From the NCBI RefSeq assembly GCF_032163395.1, contig NZ_CP119968.1:3994001-4058000 (forward strand): 64,000 bases of DNA, given 5' to 3'. Position numbers and translations under genes: made by a program. Below are positions 1 through 8,533 of this stretch, in pieces; within the stretch, counting starts at the first letter, position 1; each line of letters starts with the position of its first letter. The notes below the pieces were generated by a model. That model saw only the letters and a program-made list of their open reading frames with translations, was not told the DNA's origin and ran no database searches. This DNA comes from Gloeocapsopsis dulcis (GTDB taxonomy: Bacteria > Cyanobacteriota > Cyanobacteriia > Cyanobacteriales > Chroococcidiopsidaceae).

Positions 1-867
1 GTTGACATCTGTCGTAGTGTCTGTTGTTAATGCTTGGAGTTGCTTTAACTCAGCTTGGGACAACTGTTGTAATGTAGCCAGTTCTTGAGAATCAATCCGG
101 CTAATCAACATAGGTGCCTCTTGCCGATGCACAATCGTCTGATAGCTTTGCCCATGCTCTGCTACCCTCCTTGGTTGAAGAGTAGTTCTGTTTTGATGAT
201 TTCCATCAGAATTAGCGCGATCAGGTGCTGCTATCGTGCTTACCGGAGCAAATTTAGGCGATATGTTGCGTCCCTCCCTTTGCACCTGTTCCAGTGCAGT
301 TAAGCTAACAATCCCACCTGCAGCAGCACTAAATCCTACTTGCCACTGCGAATTACTGAAATCGGGTGTTAAGGAAATTCCACTCAAACAACAACTTTGC
401 ACTTGAGGCGCAATTCCTGCAAGTGCAAGCAAGTGAAAAACAGCATGGCTGAGATGGGCAATCGCCAGACGAGGCTGATTTTTAGGTAATTTTTCTAATC
501 TACTCAAATGTTCGCTGAGTAAGCAAAATAGCTCTTCTTGGGGTTGTTCGCTCAATGCTTGATATAAAGTAATTTCTGCCAAGTATTGACTAGCAGCTAA
601 TTTACCAAGATCTTGATTTAAACCTGGATAGGATTCTTGAGTTTCAGCTTGTGTAATTTTATCAAGCGATCGCCCTTTAGCAATTAACAATTCATTAACG
701 ACAAACAAGCCACTTCTGCCGCTTAAGCTGGAATTGTGTTTTCGCGAACCAGGAGCTACTGCTCTAACTAAACCAAACTCGCGCGTTAGGATTGTCAGCA
801 ATCGATCTGATTCGCCTAATGCCATGCTTTTTAGATTTATCCCAGTGGCTTTGTAAGTTCGGCTCAT
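1..867 (-). CDS. recO: DNA repair protein RecO (3' end outside window)
   Basis: Reading the minus strand from the ATG at 867 gives an open frame of 289 codons that runs off the window, so the C-terminus is missing. The N-terminus ([10 protein letters not shown], then a [11 protein letters not shown] block) is the RecO OB-fold, followed by the helical part with a Cys pair (SCCLSG) near the usual zinc-binding region. RecO works with RecF and RecR to load RecA on SSB-coated single-stranded DNA in gap repair. It lies about 65 bases downstream of deoC on the same strand and is probably co-transcribed with it. Family assignment is from recognised motifs; the end is unseen. Confidence 0.88.
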   Translation of the reverse strand, partial: MSRTYKATGINLKSMALGESDRLLTILTREFGLVRAVAPGSRKHNSSLSGRSGLFVVNELLIAKGRSLDKITQAETQESYPGLNQDLGKLAASQYLAEITLYQALSEQPQEELFCLLSEHLSRLEKLPKNQPRLAIAHLSHAVFHLLALAGIAPQVQSCCLSGISLTPDFSNSQWQVGFSAAAGGIVSLTALEQVQREGRNISPKFAPVSTIAAPDRANSDGNHQNRTTLQPRRVAEHGQSYQTIVHRQEAPMLISRIDSQELATLQQLSQAELKQLQALTTDTTTDVN

Positions 868-932
868 AAATTAAGTACTAAGGGCTAGAGATAGAAAATC
901 AATTGCAAATAACGGTAAGGCGACAATCCTCA

Positions 933-1625
933 TTATTGACTGATGATTTTCTGATCTATATCCAGGTTATCGCGTTGGCGAATCAATTCTGGACCTCGCG
1001 AGGTTCCTAAACGTGTCGCCCCAGCTAAAATTAACTCAAATGCTTGTTCAAGTGTACGAATTCCGCCAGAAGCTTTAATCCCGACACGATCTTTGGCAAC
1101 TTCCTTCAAAAGTTGCACATCGGCAACTGTTGCACCTCCATGCCAACCAGTACTCGTTTTGAGAAATGCTGCCCCAGCATCCATACATATTTCTGCGGCA
1201 AGGCGTTTTTCTGCATCTGTCAGCAGGGCAGTTTCTAAAATAACTTTTATGGTTTTTCCCACTTCACAAATCTCCGCAATTTCTCGATGCAATTGCTCGG
1301 TTTTACCAGCTTTGAGCCAACCTAGGTTGATGACAACATCTAATTCTGTTGCACCATTATCTACAGCTTCTTGTGCTTCATAAAGCTTTACAGTCGAGGT
1401 GGTAGCACCTGTGGGAAATCCAATCACTGTACAAACTCGGGGATTTTTTCCGTGCAGAAGTTCAGCAGCTTGGCGCACATGCGTAGGGTAAACACACACT
1501 GCTGCAAATTGAAAGCGATCTGCTTGTTCGCACCACTGTTGCACCTGCTCTGAAGTTGCTGTGGGATGTAGGAGCGCGTGATCGATTAATGGCGCAAGAT
1601 CTATATCTGGATAATCAGCAGCCAT
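933..1625 (-). CDS. deoC: Deoxyribose-phosphate aldolase
   Basis: This class I aldolase cleaves 2-deoxyribose-5-phosphate to glyceraldehyde-3-phosphate and acetaldehyde in cytosolic deoxynucleoside salvage. Key residues are visible: Schiff-base Lys in FLKTSTG, second Lys in GIKASGG, and Asp in ELDVVIN. I choose the ATG at 1625 (230 aa) because a GGAG motif lies about 8 bases upstream; the longer frame to 1643 would need a TTG. Length is normal for the bacterial family. It is transcribed toward recO. Confidence 0.95.
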   Translation of the reverse strand: MAADYPDIDLAPLIDHALLHPTATSEQVQQWCEQADRFQFAAVCVYPTHVRQAAELLHGKNPRVCTVIGFPTGATTSTVKLYEAQEAVDNGATELDVVINLGWLKAGKTEQLHREIAEICEVGKTIKVILETALLTDAEKRLAAEICMDAGAAFLKTSTGWHGGATVADVQLLKEVAKDRVGIKASGGIRTLEQAFELILAGATRLGTSRGPELIRQRDNLDIDQKIISQ

Positions 1626-2198
1626 CAGCTTTTCTCCGAACAAAGTATATTTTTTTGATCAGAATCTTAAGGAAATTTAAAATCTTAAGCTCAGAATACC
1701 TTAAAACTAGCGATCGCGAAGCAAAAGATTGTTAATATCAGCCTTCAACGTCATCTTAGTGACAAGTTCACGCTAACTCAACTCACTAAAATTTCACGAT
1801 CGAGTGTACTACTATGTGAATTAAGGATAGCTTCTTCCTATTACCCATTGCCCTGATCAGAAATCGAATCTCCTCATCGACAAAGATGGACATATCTTCG
1901 CTTTATGAAACTGATTTCTATGCCTGGACTGAAGAACAAGTCAATTTGCTCAAAAATCAGCAGTGGGAACAAGTAGACGCAACTAACTTAATTGAGGAAA
2001 TTGAGTCTTTGGGTAGGAAAGAACGCCAGGAATTGCGAAATCGACTGGGAGTGTTATTAGGGCATCTTTTGAAATGGCAGTTTCAATCTGAAAAACGTAG
2101 TAGTAGTTGGTTAAGTACAATTCGAGAACAACGGATTCAAGTTAAATTACTTTTGGCAGATAGCCCAAGTTTAAAGCTATATTTAAATCAATTTTTTT

Positions 2199-3883
2199 CT
2201 ACAGCGGCAAAGTTAGCTAGAATAACTGTGATTCCAAATTAGCAAGGTAATTAATAGGGGAACGTCGGAATCGCAGTTGCTTAACCCGATTAATGCGGTG
2301 CTGTTCTAACCCAGAAAGCAACTCGCGCCAATCTTCAACTGGAATAGAGGACAGATGCTCAGCGCGAAAGGTGCTGATTTGAGTAGCGATGCAAGCAACT
2401 AACTGAACGCTGCCGCGTAACACGAGTGAAGCCGGAGCTACTTTGCGTCCTGTACAGCGACGATGATGATGTCGCACCTTGCCAAAAATATGCTCTAAGT
2501 CATTATTGGTTTTGGGCAAACCCGACACCGAGTAGCAGTGAAATAGCCCTGACCAGTAACTGTCTGTTACTTTGAGAAAATGGACAATGCCTGATTGCAA
2601 AGGCCCAGCCCAAGTTTGGCAGGCAGACATCGCCTTGAGCAAAGCTTGAAAACAAAGCTGGACAATATGCCCATCAAGACCCGCTTCATTTTTAAGAATC
2701 TGCGCTGCGTTATGAACCCAGTCATAAGCAACGGCAATTGGAGGCCACATTGCTGCCGTCTGCTCTAATCCTCTAGAAAGTATTTGTTTCAACTTAGCGA
2801 CAGAGGTGGGTAATCCCCCTTTTTATCCACTCGTTCTAAGCTTTGCTCAATTAGTGTTAATCGTTCATGTAATTTTAATCCAGGCGCATCTAGCGGCGGA
2901 CAACCATCAGCAGTTAGAGCACTGCGCACTGCTAAACAGTAATCTCGAACTGTTTCACTGGTTGAGTCATGACACTTGCTTATACTTTGTTCAATCGCAC
3001 GGATTCCTCGTACTTGCTTTTTAAGTTCCTTCAAAGCAATTGCGGTCGGCTTCATAAATTGGTTTGGCAGCTTCGCGTAAGTAGTGGAAATGACACAAAC
3101 CGTGAGGTACGCCTGGCAGTGCCATTCCGACCGCTTTACGAATCGACTGCTGACCATCACTAATGACTCCAGCAATTGGTACAACTACAGCTTGCTTCAC
3201 CTCAGCTAGTAGATCTACTAAATCTTGGGTTTTCGCAGATAGTAGAGTACGAGCTAGTAGGATTTCTTCCGACAGGCAATCCCGCTCTAGTCCACAAGAC
3301 CTCATGCCCTACATCGGGTTGCATACCATCAATCGCCAGTATCACTCGCTTTTGACCTTCCACAATCTTCTGTATTCGGTTTTTGTCGCTTAAGCCCAGA
3401 GCCAACAATTCCTCATACCGCTGTCTTCAAATGGCTGACGCTACGTTGACTAACACACAGACCTCGTTGCTGCAATTGTTGATGAATTTCGGGGACACTG
3501 CGTTGTTGTTGATAACGCAATGCTCCACACAAGGCAATTACATCTAATCCAAATTCATATTGGGGTAATGCCCACTTGCCTTCTGACTCTGGTCGATATG
3601 CTTGATGAAATCGCTCACATTGGCGGTTAGGGCAACGTCGAATTTTTAGCCGCAATCGCACTACTCCTTTAAGGGTACGTACACTTCGATAGTTGTCGTA
3701 CTTATTCCACATGAGTTCCCCACAGCTTGCACAGTCCTGATGCACACATTCAAGCACTTCTTCTCGCTCAGCTTCTGGTTGGGGTTTTCTTCTTACCATT
3801 GGTGCCGACAACACTTAATTTTCCTTCAGCTTCATAGCTTACTCCAAACCCTTATCACTATCCAGCTGACTTTGCCGCTCTAG
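2199..3883 (-). mobile_element. Insertion sequence with imperfect terminal inverted repeats
   Basis: The left end (2199 onward: CTAcAGCGGCAAAGT) and the reverse complement of the right end (3883 downward: CTAgAGCGGCAAAGT) match for about 25 bases with a few mismatches. A run of seven T at 2192-2198 and eight T at 3884-3891 fits a 7-base target duplication, since removing one copy restores the DUF29 frame. The element is 1685 bases and carries one broken transposase on the minus strand. I do not assign an IS family; the transposase looks like a DDE enzyme with a C-x2-H motif as in Mutator-like/IS256-related groups. Confidence 0.85.
2217..3814 (-). pseudogene. Transposase, inactivated by about four frameshifts
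   Basis: Five minus-strand fragments join into one transposase: 3814-3413 (Cys-rich zinc-finger-like N-terminus), 3408-3202 (VILAIDGMQPDVGHE), 3305-3021 (GVISDGQQSIRKAV, then PHGLCHFHYLREAAKPIYEA), 3184-2789 and 2792-2217 (NNDLEHIFGKVRHHHRRC). Frame changes fall near 3415-3430, 3285-3300, 3030-3055 and 2789-2800. The two Asp-containing blocks and the C-x2-H motif are as expected for a DDE transposase. With four frame changes it cannot yield a full-length enzyme without repeated recoding, so the copy is probably dead. Confidence 0.85.
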
Positions 3884-4066
3884 TTTTTTTTGGCTGCTTA
3901 TGAACTAGGCTTAGCTTTGGCAATTCGGGAAACTGCCTTAGGCGAACAAATTTTTCCAGAAGCGTGTCCCTACACTCCAGAACAAACGATGAATCCTAAC
4001 TTCTTGCCAGAACCAGATGTGCTTGAGCTTGGCGACTGAAGTCGCAGCTAATTCTTGGCGAACTTC

Positions 4067-5035
4067 TCAGAAGGAAAACGGCGTGTAGTTTCCGCCCAAC
4101 GCTTCAACAATAGTGCGAGTGTTAGCAACAATCATTTTAATATAAGAATCCGCGTCACTTCCTGGAAGACCTATCGAGTCTGAGTACAAAGGTTGCGCGG
4201 CTAACTCAACTCCGGCTTCTGCAGCGACAGTTTGAATTAAGGCTGGATTAATTGTTGTTTCGGCAAAAATCGTAGGAACGTTTGCTTCTCTAATGGCATC
4301 AGCTAATTGTCGTACTGTCTGGGCGCTGGGTTGTTCTTCGGTGCTAATACCAATTAAAGTCCCGAAAATTTCTAAACCGTAAGCATTAGCATAATATTGA
4401 AACGCATCGTGGGTAGTGACAAGTTGGCGATTGTCGGGAGGAATTGTTTGAATTTGCTGTCCAACCCAAGTGTGGAGTTGCTGTAATTGTGCTGTGTAAT
4501 TTGCCGCATTTTGAGTGAGAGAGGCTTGTTCTTCTGGTAATAACTCGATGAAAGCATCTCGAATAGTGTTGACGATCGCGATCGCATTTGTCACATCACC
4601 CCAAACGTGAGGATCGGGAACTGTTGTGCCATCTTCTTCTAGCTGTAGCGGTTGTACAACTTCTCCGACTGCCAGTTTCCGCGCATTGACTCCCGCAGCA
4701 TTCATGAGCCTAATCAAACCAGGCTCTAAGTTATAACCGTTATGAAGAATCAAATCAGCTTTTTCAAAGGCAATACTATCTCGCGGGACAGGTTCATAGA
4801 CATGGGGATCGTCGCCTGGTTGTAAAATTCCTGTCAGTTGAATTTGTCCTCCTATTTGAGTAGCCCAGTCGGTGATGATTGTGCTAGTAGAAACGACATT
4901 AGGCTGAGCATTAACCCCTGAATCAGCACGATTGGTAATGGCTGCGCCACACGCACTCAACCAGATCCCTAGTAAGAATCCAACGACAACTTGCCATATA
5001 TATTTTCTGCCTTGCGACCGAGTTCTCACTTTCAT
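4067..5035 (-). CDS. Metal ABC transporter substrate-binding lipoprotein (TroA/MntC/ZnuA family)
   Basis: This 322-aa protein has a lipoprotein signal (lipobox LSAC, Cys29) and the cluster A-I metal-binding fold. Candidate ligands are His78 (DDPHVYEP), His143 (DPHVWGD), His209 (TTHDAF) and Asp286 (LYSDSIG). A His3-Asp set resembles TroA and zinc binders, whereas MntC/PsaA proteins use Glu as third ligand. There is no His-rich loop of the classical ZnuA kind. It would capture Mn(II) or Zn(II) in the periplasm and pass it to the permease and ATPase encoded divergently at 5162-6996. The choice between Mn and Zn cannot be settled from sequence alone. Confidence 0.9.
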   Translation of the reverse strand: MKVRTRSQGRKYIWQVVVGFLLGIWLSACGAAITNRADSGVNAQPNVVSTSTIITDWATQIGGQIQLTGILQPGDDPHVYEPVPRDSIAFEKADLILHNGYNLEPGLIRLMNAAGVNARKLAVGEVVQPLQLEEDGTTVPDPHVWGDVTNAIAIVNTIRDAFIELLPEEQASLTQNAANYTAQLQQLHTWVGQQIQTIPPDNRQLVTTHDAFQYYANAYGLEIFGTLIGISTEEQPSAQTVRQLADAIREANVPTIFAETTINPALIQTVAAEAGVELAAQPLYSDSIGLPGSDADSYIKMIVANTRTIVEALGGNYTPFSF

Positions 5036-5052
5036 GAAATTGATACATTAGT

Positions 5053-5106
5053 TTTCATATTCTTCTCATTTTTCAGTATATACTATTTCATATTCTTTTC
5101 ATTTTT
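5053..5106. promoter_or_regulatory. Phased direct repeats between divergent metal-transporter genes
   Basis: Two 21-base copies (5053-5073 and 5086-5106) differ at one position. Each contains half-sites TTTCAT and TYTCAT that start 11 bases apart, and the copies are 33 bases apart, so all four half-sites fall on one face of the helix. This is typical of OmpR-type response-regulator operators; in Synechocystis the Mn transporter operon is controlled by ManR, a regulator of that class. It does not look like a Fur or Zur palindrome. Binding by a ManR homologue is inference. Confidence 0.55.
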
Positions 5107-5161
5107 ACACTTCAGCACATCTATACTGCTATTTCTTACTTCGTCGCCATAGAGCAAAAAT

Positions 5162-5965
5162 ATGACTATTCTGCCTTTTACCAGCAGTGCAAAATCAAAT
5201 TTACCAGCGCCAAAGAACACTTTGATGGAAGACGCAGCAATTACTATCAGCCATCTGGGAGTTCAGTATCGAAATGTCGAAGCATTGCAGAATGCTAATT
5301 TTGAGATTTACCCTGGAAGAATAACTGGAATTATTGGTCCTAACGGTGCTGGTAAAAGTACTTTAATTAAGGCGATGCTAGGGCTAGTTTCAGCAAGCAG
5401 TGGCACTGTATTGTATCGAGGTGAGCCGCTAAAGTATCAGTTAAGGAAAGTAGCTTATGTTCCGCAACGCTCGGCGATTGATTGGAGTTATCCTGCTACT
5501 GTGTGGGACGTTGTGCTGATGGGACGAGTACGTAAAGCTGGCTGGTTTCGACGTTTTTCTCATGTTAGCCGCCAAGTTGCTGCTGCCGCGTTGGAACGGG
5601 TGGGAATGAGTGAATATCGCGATCGCTCAATCGGGCAACTCTCGGGTGGGCAACAGCAACGAGTCTTTCTTGCCCGCGCATTAGCAGAGGAAGCTGAGGT
5701 ATTTTGTTTTGATGAACCGTTAGCAGGTATTGACAAAAAAACAGAGACAGTTATTTTTGAAATCTTTCACGAGTTAGCCGCAACAGGTAAAATTGTGTTA
5801 GTTGTCAACCACGACTTGGGTGAAGCAATTACTAATTTTGACGACCTCGTTTTATTAAATAAAGAAGTTATTACGAGTGGTTCGCGTCATACTGTCTTAC
5901 AACCAGAAAACATGAACCGTGCTTATCGAGGACAAGTTGTGTTTTTTAATGGAGAAGCAGCATAA
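5162..5965 (+). CDS. Metal ABC transporter ATP-binding protein
   Basis: A 267-aa ABC ATPase with Walker A GPNGAGKST, signature LSGGQQQR, Walker B VFCFDEP and the switch His in VVNHD. It energises Mn/Zn import together with the substrate-binding protein at 4067 and the permease at 6100. The ATG at 5162 is used; an internal ATG at residue 22 would remove a weakly conserved, Ser/Pro-containing leader and is a possible alternative. It is the first gene of the plus-strand arm of a divergent locus. Confidence 0.93.
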   Translation: MTILPFTSSAKSNLPAPKNTLMEDAAITISHLGVQYRNVEALQNANFEIYPGRITGIIGPNGAGKSTLIKAMLGLVSASSGTVLYRGEPLKYQLRKVAYVPQRSAIDWSYPATVWDVVLMGRVRKAGWFRRFSHVSRQVAAAALERVGMSEYRDRSIGQLSGGQQQRVFLARALAEEAEVFCFDEPLAGIDKKTETVIFEIFHELAATGKIVLVVNHDLGEAITNFDDLVLLNKEVITSGSRHTVLQPENMNRAYRGQVVFFNGEAA

Positions 5966-6099
5966 TGAAAAAGCTATTAGCTTTTAGCTGATCTGGTAAT
6001 TGGTAATTGAAATTACTAGTTCTGTTTTTCAATAAAATATATCTAGTATTTCTGGATAACCTCACACTTGTACAAAAGCTAACCGCTAATCGCTTATTT

Positions 6100-6996
6100 A
6101 TGCTAGAAGCTATTATTGAACCGTTGCAGTATGGTTTTATGCAGCGATCGCTTATGATTGCTGTTTTGGTTGGCGTGATTTGCGCAATTGTCGGTAGCTA
6201 TTTAATGGTACAACGCCTGGCGCTACTCGGAGATGCAATTAGCCATTCAGTATTACCAGGACTGGCGATCGCATTTATTATAGGAGCAGATATTTTTGTT
6301 GGTGCTTTTATTGCGGGAGTCATCAGTACGCTGGCTATTGCTTTAATTAGGACGCGATCGCCGATTAAAGAAGATGCTGCAATGGGGATTGTTTTTTCTG
6401 CTTTTTTTGCGTTGGGAATTACTTTAATTACAATTGTGCAGAAAACGAATAAAATTGACCTCAACCATTTTTTATTTGGTAATATTTTAGGCGTTACTTC
6501 TCAAGATGTTTGGAATACAGCAATTATTTCTTTATTTGTGATTGCTGTTGTTTTTTTACTATATAAAGAACTATTATTTTACACTTTTGATCCTGTAGGT
6601 GCGCAAGCAGCAGGATTACCTGTAAATCTCTTAAATTTTGGCTTAATGGTGTTAATAGCCTTAACAATTGTAGCGAGTCTTACAGCAGTTGGTGTTATTT
6701 TAGTTTTAGCATTATTGATTACGCCAGGAGCAACAGCATACTTACTTGTAAAGCGTCTTAATCAAATGATGATTTTAGGTGCAATTATTGGTATTGTTGC
6801 TAGTATTAGTGGCATGTATCTGAGCTATTTTTATAATTTACCTTCTGGTCCAGCGATTGTTTTAGTTGCCTCTGGCATTTTTGTACTAGCACTCTTATTT
6901 AGCCCAAGGCAAGGTATCTTAACTTATCCCCAGTCCAATTCGCAGGAATGGGCTTTTTGGAAAGAAATTAAAAATTTGCTGCGATCGCGTTCTTAG
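6100..6996 (+). CDS. Metal ABC transporter permease
   Basis: A 298-aa integral membrane protein of the ABC-3 family with about eight hydrophobic segments. The start MLEAIIEPLQYGFMQRS is typical of MntB/ZnuB proteins. The open frame extends back to a TTG at 6007, but the added residues are not family-like and the ATG at 6100 is preferred. It forms the channel for the metal delivered by the lipoprotein at 4067 and lies 134 bases after the ATPase gene. The gap contains no clear terminator. Confidence 0.92.
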   Translation: MLEAIIEPLQYGFMQRSLMIAVLVGVICAIVGSYLMVQRLALLGDAISHSVLPGLAIAFIIGADIFVGAFIAGVISTLAIALIRTRSPIKEDAAMGIVFSAFFALGITLITIVQKTNKIDLNHFLFGNILGVTSQDVWNTAIISLFVIAVVFLLYKELLFYTFDPVGAQAAGLPVNLLNFGLMVLIALTIVASLTAVGVILVLALLITPGATAYLLVKRLNQMMILGAIIGIVASISGMYLSYFYNLPSGPAIVLVASGIFVLALLFSPRQGILTYPQSNSQEWAFWKEIKNLLRSRS

Positions 6997-7014
6997 GCTA
7001 AAAAGTTAACAGTT

Positions 7015-7629
7015 TTAGTCTGCTGGTAATGATATCTGATTGAGAATCACTCCTACTTCTTCCAAACCTGCAGAATTGTTTTGCATAGCATAAAGTTCTC
7101 TTGCTCTTTGCAGCGATGCAACTGCTTGGGAAACGTTACCTTGACTCCAAAAAGCAACTCCTAAGTTTTGGCGAGAGACAGGATCATTTGGGTTAATCTG
7201 AATGGCACGATTAAACGCGGCGATCGCTTCGGCGAATTTACCTTGACTTCCAAGTGCAATTCCCAAATTATTGTAAGTTTCAAAATTCCGAGGATTAATC
7301 TCAATAGCACGATTAAACGCGGCGATCGCCTCTGTAAATTTGTTTTGATTCCCAAGTGCCAACCCAAGATTATTGTGAGCGTTTTCGTATTCCGGATTAA
7401 TCTCAATAGCGCGATTAAATGCAGCGATCGCTTCTGCTAACCTTCCTTGTTCTGCTAATTCAACTCCTTGGTTATTGTGAACTTCTGCTTGCTGTCTACC
7501 ATTGGTAAATGGTAAATCCGCCAGAATCACAGGCGAAATTTCTAGCGATAAACTTGGCTGAGTCCATGCGAAAACGCTAGCAAATCCTAACGCAAGACTC
7601 CATCCAGCAAGAATACAAGGCTTTTTCAT
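7015..7629 (-). CDS. Secreted TPR-repeat protein
   Basis: A 204-aa protein with an N-terminal signal peptide followed by tandem 34-residue tetratricopeptide repeats (N-x2-GV/GIAL ... EAIAAFNRAIEINP). The start is the ATG at 7629, with GGAG about 6 bases upstream; a TTG two codons earlier is less likely. TPR proteins act as scaffolds for protein-protein contacts, here probably in the periplasm or at the membrane. Repeats two to four are nearly identical at DNA level with a 102-base period, and each carries an in-register HIP1 octamer. The partner is unknown. Confidence 0.88.
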   Translation of the reverse strand: MKKPCILAGWSLALGFASVFAWTQPSLSLEISPVILADLPFTNGRQQAEVHNNQGVELAEQGRLAEAIAAFNRAIEINPEYENAHNNLGLALGNQNKFTEAIAAFNRAIEINPRNFETYNNLGIALGSQGKFAEAIAAFNRAIQINPNDPVSRQNLGVAFWSQGNVSQAVASLQRARELYAMQNNSAGLEEVGVILNQISLPAD

Positions 7630-7834
7630 AAACAACTCCGCTTGGAGATACAGATAAATGTTGGTATGAAACGAGCTTTTTTATTCTTTTAGCTTAACTG
7701 GTTTGGAGGAACTGCTTCTCATAACAAGTTCTACCAGTTTTTCATTTTGGGGCGCTCGTTACCTACTTCTCGCTCCCTACTGCTTGGAGATGCGATCGCG
7801 CTAAAATAACAAAAGTTCACAATTTGAGGGTGTC

Positions 7835-8296
7835 ATGACAGTTAAAGTTGGAGATACTGCTCCTGATTTTACACTTCCTGCGCAATCGGGTGCATCGGTT
7901 GGCCTAAGCGATCTCCGGGGAAAATCTGTTGTCCTGTTCTTTTATCCTAAGGATGATACGCCAGGATGCACAAAAGAATCATGCGCCTTTCGCGATCAGT
8001 ATGAAGTTTTTCAAAGTGCTGGTGCAGAAGTTATTGGTGTTAGCGCTGACTCTCCCGACTCGCACCAGCGATTTGCTGCTAAATACCAACTACCTTTTAC
8101 TCTTTTAAGTGATACTGGCAATCAAGTAAGAAAGCTATATGGTGTTCCGGCAACACTCGGTTTCTTACCAGGAAGAGTTACTTATATCATCGATCAACAA
8201 GGAGTTGTTCAACATATTTTCAATTCTCAGTTTAACTTTCAAGGTCATGTTGACGAAGCATTGAAGACTTTGCAACAGATAGGGGCTAGAGGGTAG
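7835..8296 (+). CDS. bcp: Peroxiredoxin, PrxQ/BCP type
   Basis: A 153-aa thioredoxin-fold peroxidase with peroxidatic Cys45 and resolving Cys50 in PGCTKESC, the spacing of atypical 2-Cys PrxQ enzymes. It reduces H2O2 and organic hydroperoxides with electrons from thioredoxin; cyanobacteria usually encode several. The length is that of the family and the ATG start is clear. It stands alone between the TPR gene and a block of heptad repeats. Confidence 0.94.
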   Translation: MTVKVGDTAPDFTLPAQSGASVGLSDLRGKSVVLFFYPKDDTPGCTKESCAFRDQYEVFQSAGAEVIGVSADSPDSHQRFAAKYQLPFTLLSDTGNQVRKLYGVPATLGFLPGRVTYIIDQQGVVQHIFNSQFNFQGHVDEALKTLQQIGARG

Positions 8297-8480
8297 TTTT
8301 GAGTTTTGAATCCTAAAGAGTTTTGAATTTTAAGTTTTGAGTTTTGAATTAAAGAAAATAACTCAACACTCAACACTCAACACTTCAACACTCTCTTAAG
8401 CTCAACACTTCAACACTCTCTTAAACTCAACACTCAACACTCTCTTAAACTCAACACTCAACACTCAAAACTCATAACTC
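8297..8480. repeat. Heptad-repeat block (AACTCAA/GAGTTTT type)
   Basis: The left part (8298-8350) is made of GAGTTTTGAATT-like units; the right part (8361-8480) is tandem CTCAACA heptads in larger units of about 24-28 bases ending CTCTCTTAA. The outer parts are inverted with respect to each other (GAGTTTT against AAAACTC), so the transcript could fold into long hairpins. The block sits between the convergent ends of bcp and the HPF gene and may end transcription in both directions. This type of short tandem repeat is common in large cyanobacterial genomes. Confidence 0.85.
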
Positions 8481-8533
8481 CTTTGCACCCCGTCTGCTCT
8501 GCTCCTCTGTGCTAAGCTTCTTCAAAGCTGTAA

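Larger units (their letters stand above)
1886..4039 (+). pseudogene. DUF29 family gene split by an insertion sequence
   Basis: The 5' part (1886-2198) encodes a DUF29 N-terminus (start MDISSLYETD, then EEIESLGRKER), and the frame runs into insertion-element DNA, ending at 2242 as a 118-aa chimera. The 3' part resumes at 3891 and encodes the typical DUF29 tail (AYELGLALAIRET, FPEACPYT, NPNFLPEP) to the TGA at 4037-4039. Joining 1886-2198 to 3891-4039 restores one 462-base frame (153 aa), about the normal length for the family. DUF29 is a small cyanobacterial family of unknown function, often in many copies. The gene is therefore interrupted rather than naturally short. A truncated product could still be made. 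Confidence 0.9.

Noticed and set aside
85-303. Plus-strand 72-codon open frame at the window start
   Set aside because: It lies inside recO, which is well supported on the other strand.
2199-2242. The DUF29 protein taken as a complete 118-aa gene
   Set aside because: The last residues are encoded by insertion-element DNA, and the true C-terminal codons resume at 3891.
5036-5161. Zur or Fur palindrome between the metal-transporter arms
   Set aside because: No TGATAAT-type inverted repeat is present; the strong signal is a direct repeat.
6007-6099. Longer N-terminus of the metal permease
   Set aside because: It needs a TTG start and adds residues not seen in the family; the ATG at 6100 gives the normal start.
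8361-8480. Possible CRISPR array
   Set aside because: Heptad units are contiguous, without unique spacers of regular length, and there are no cas genes.
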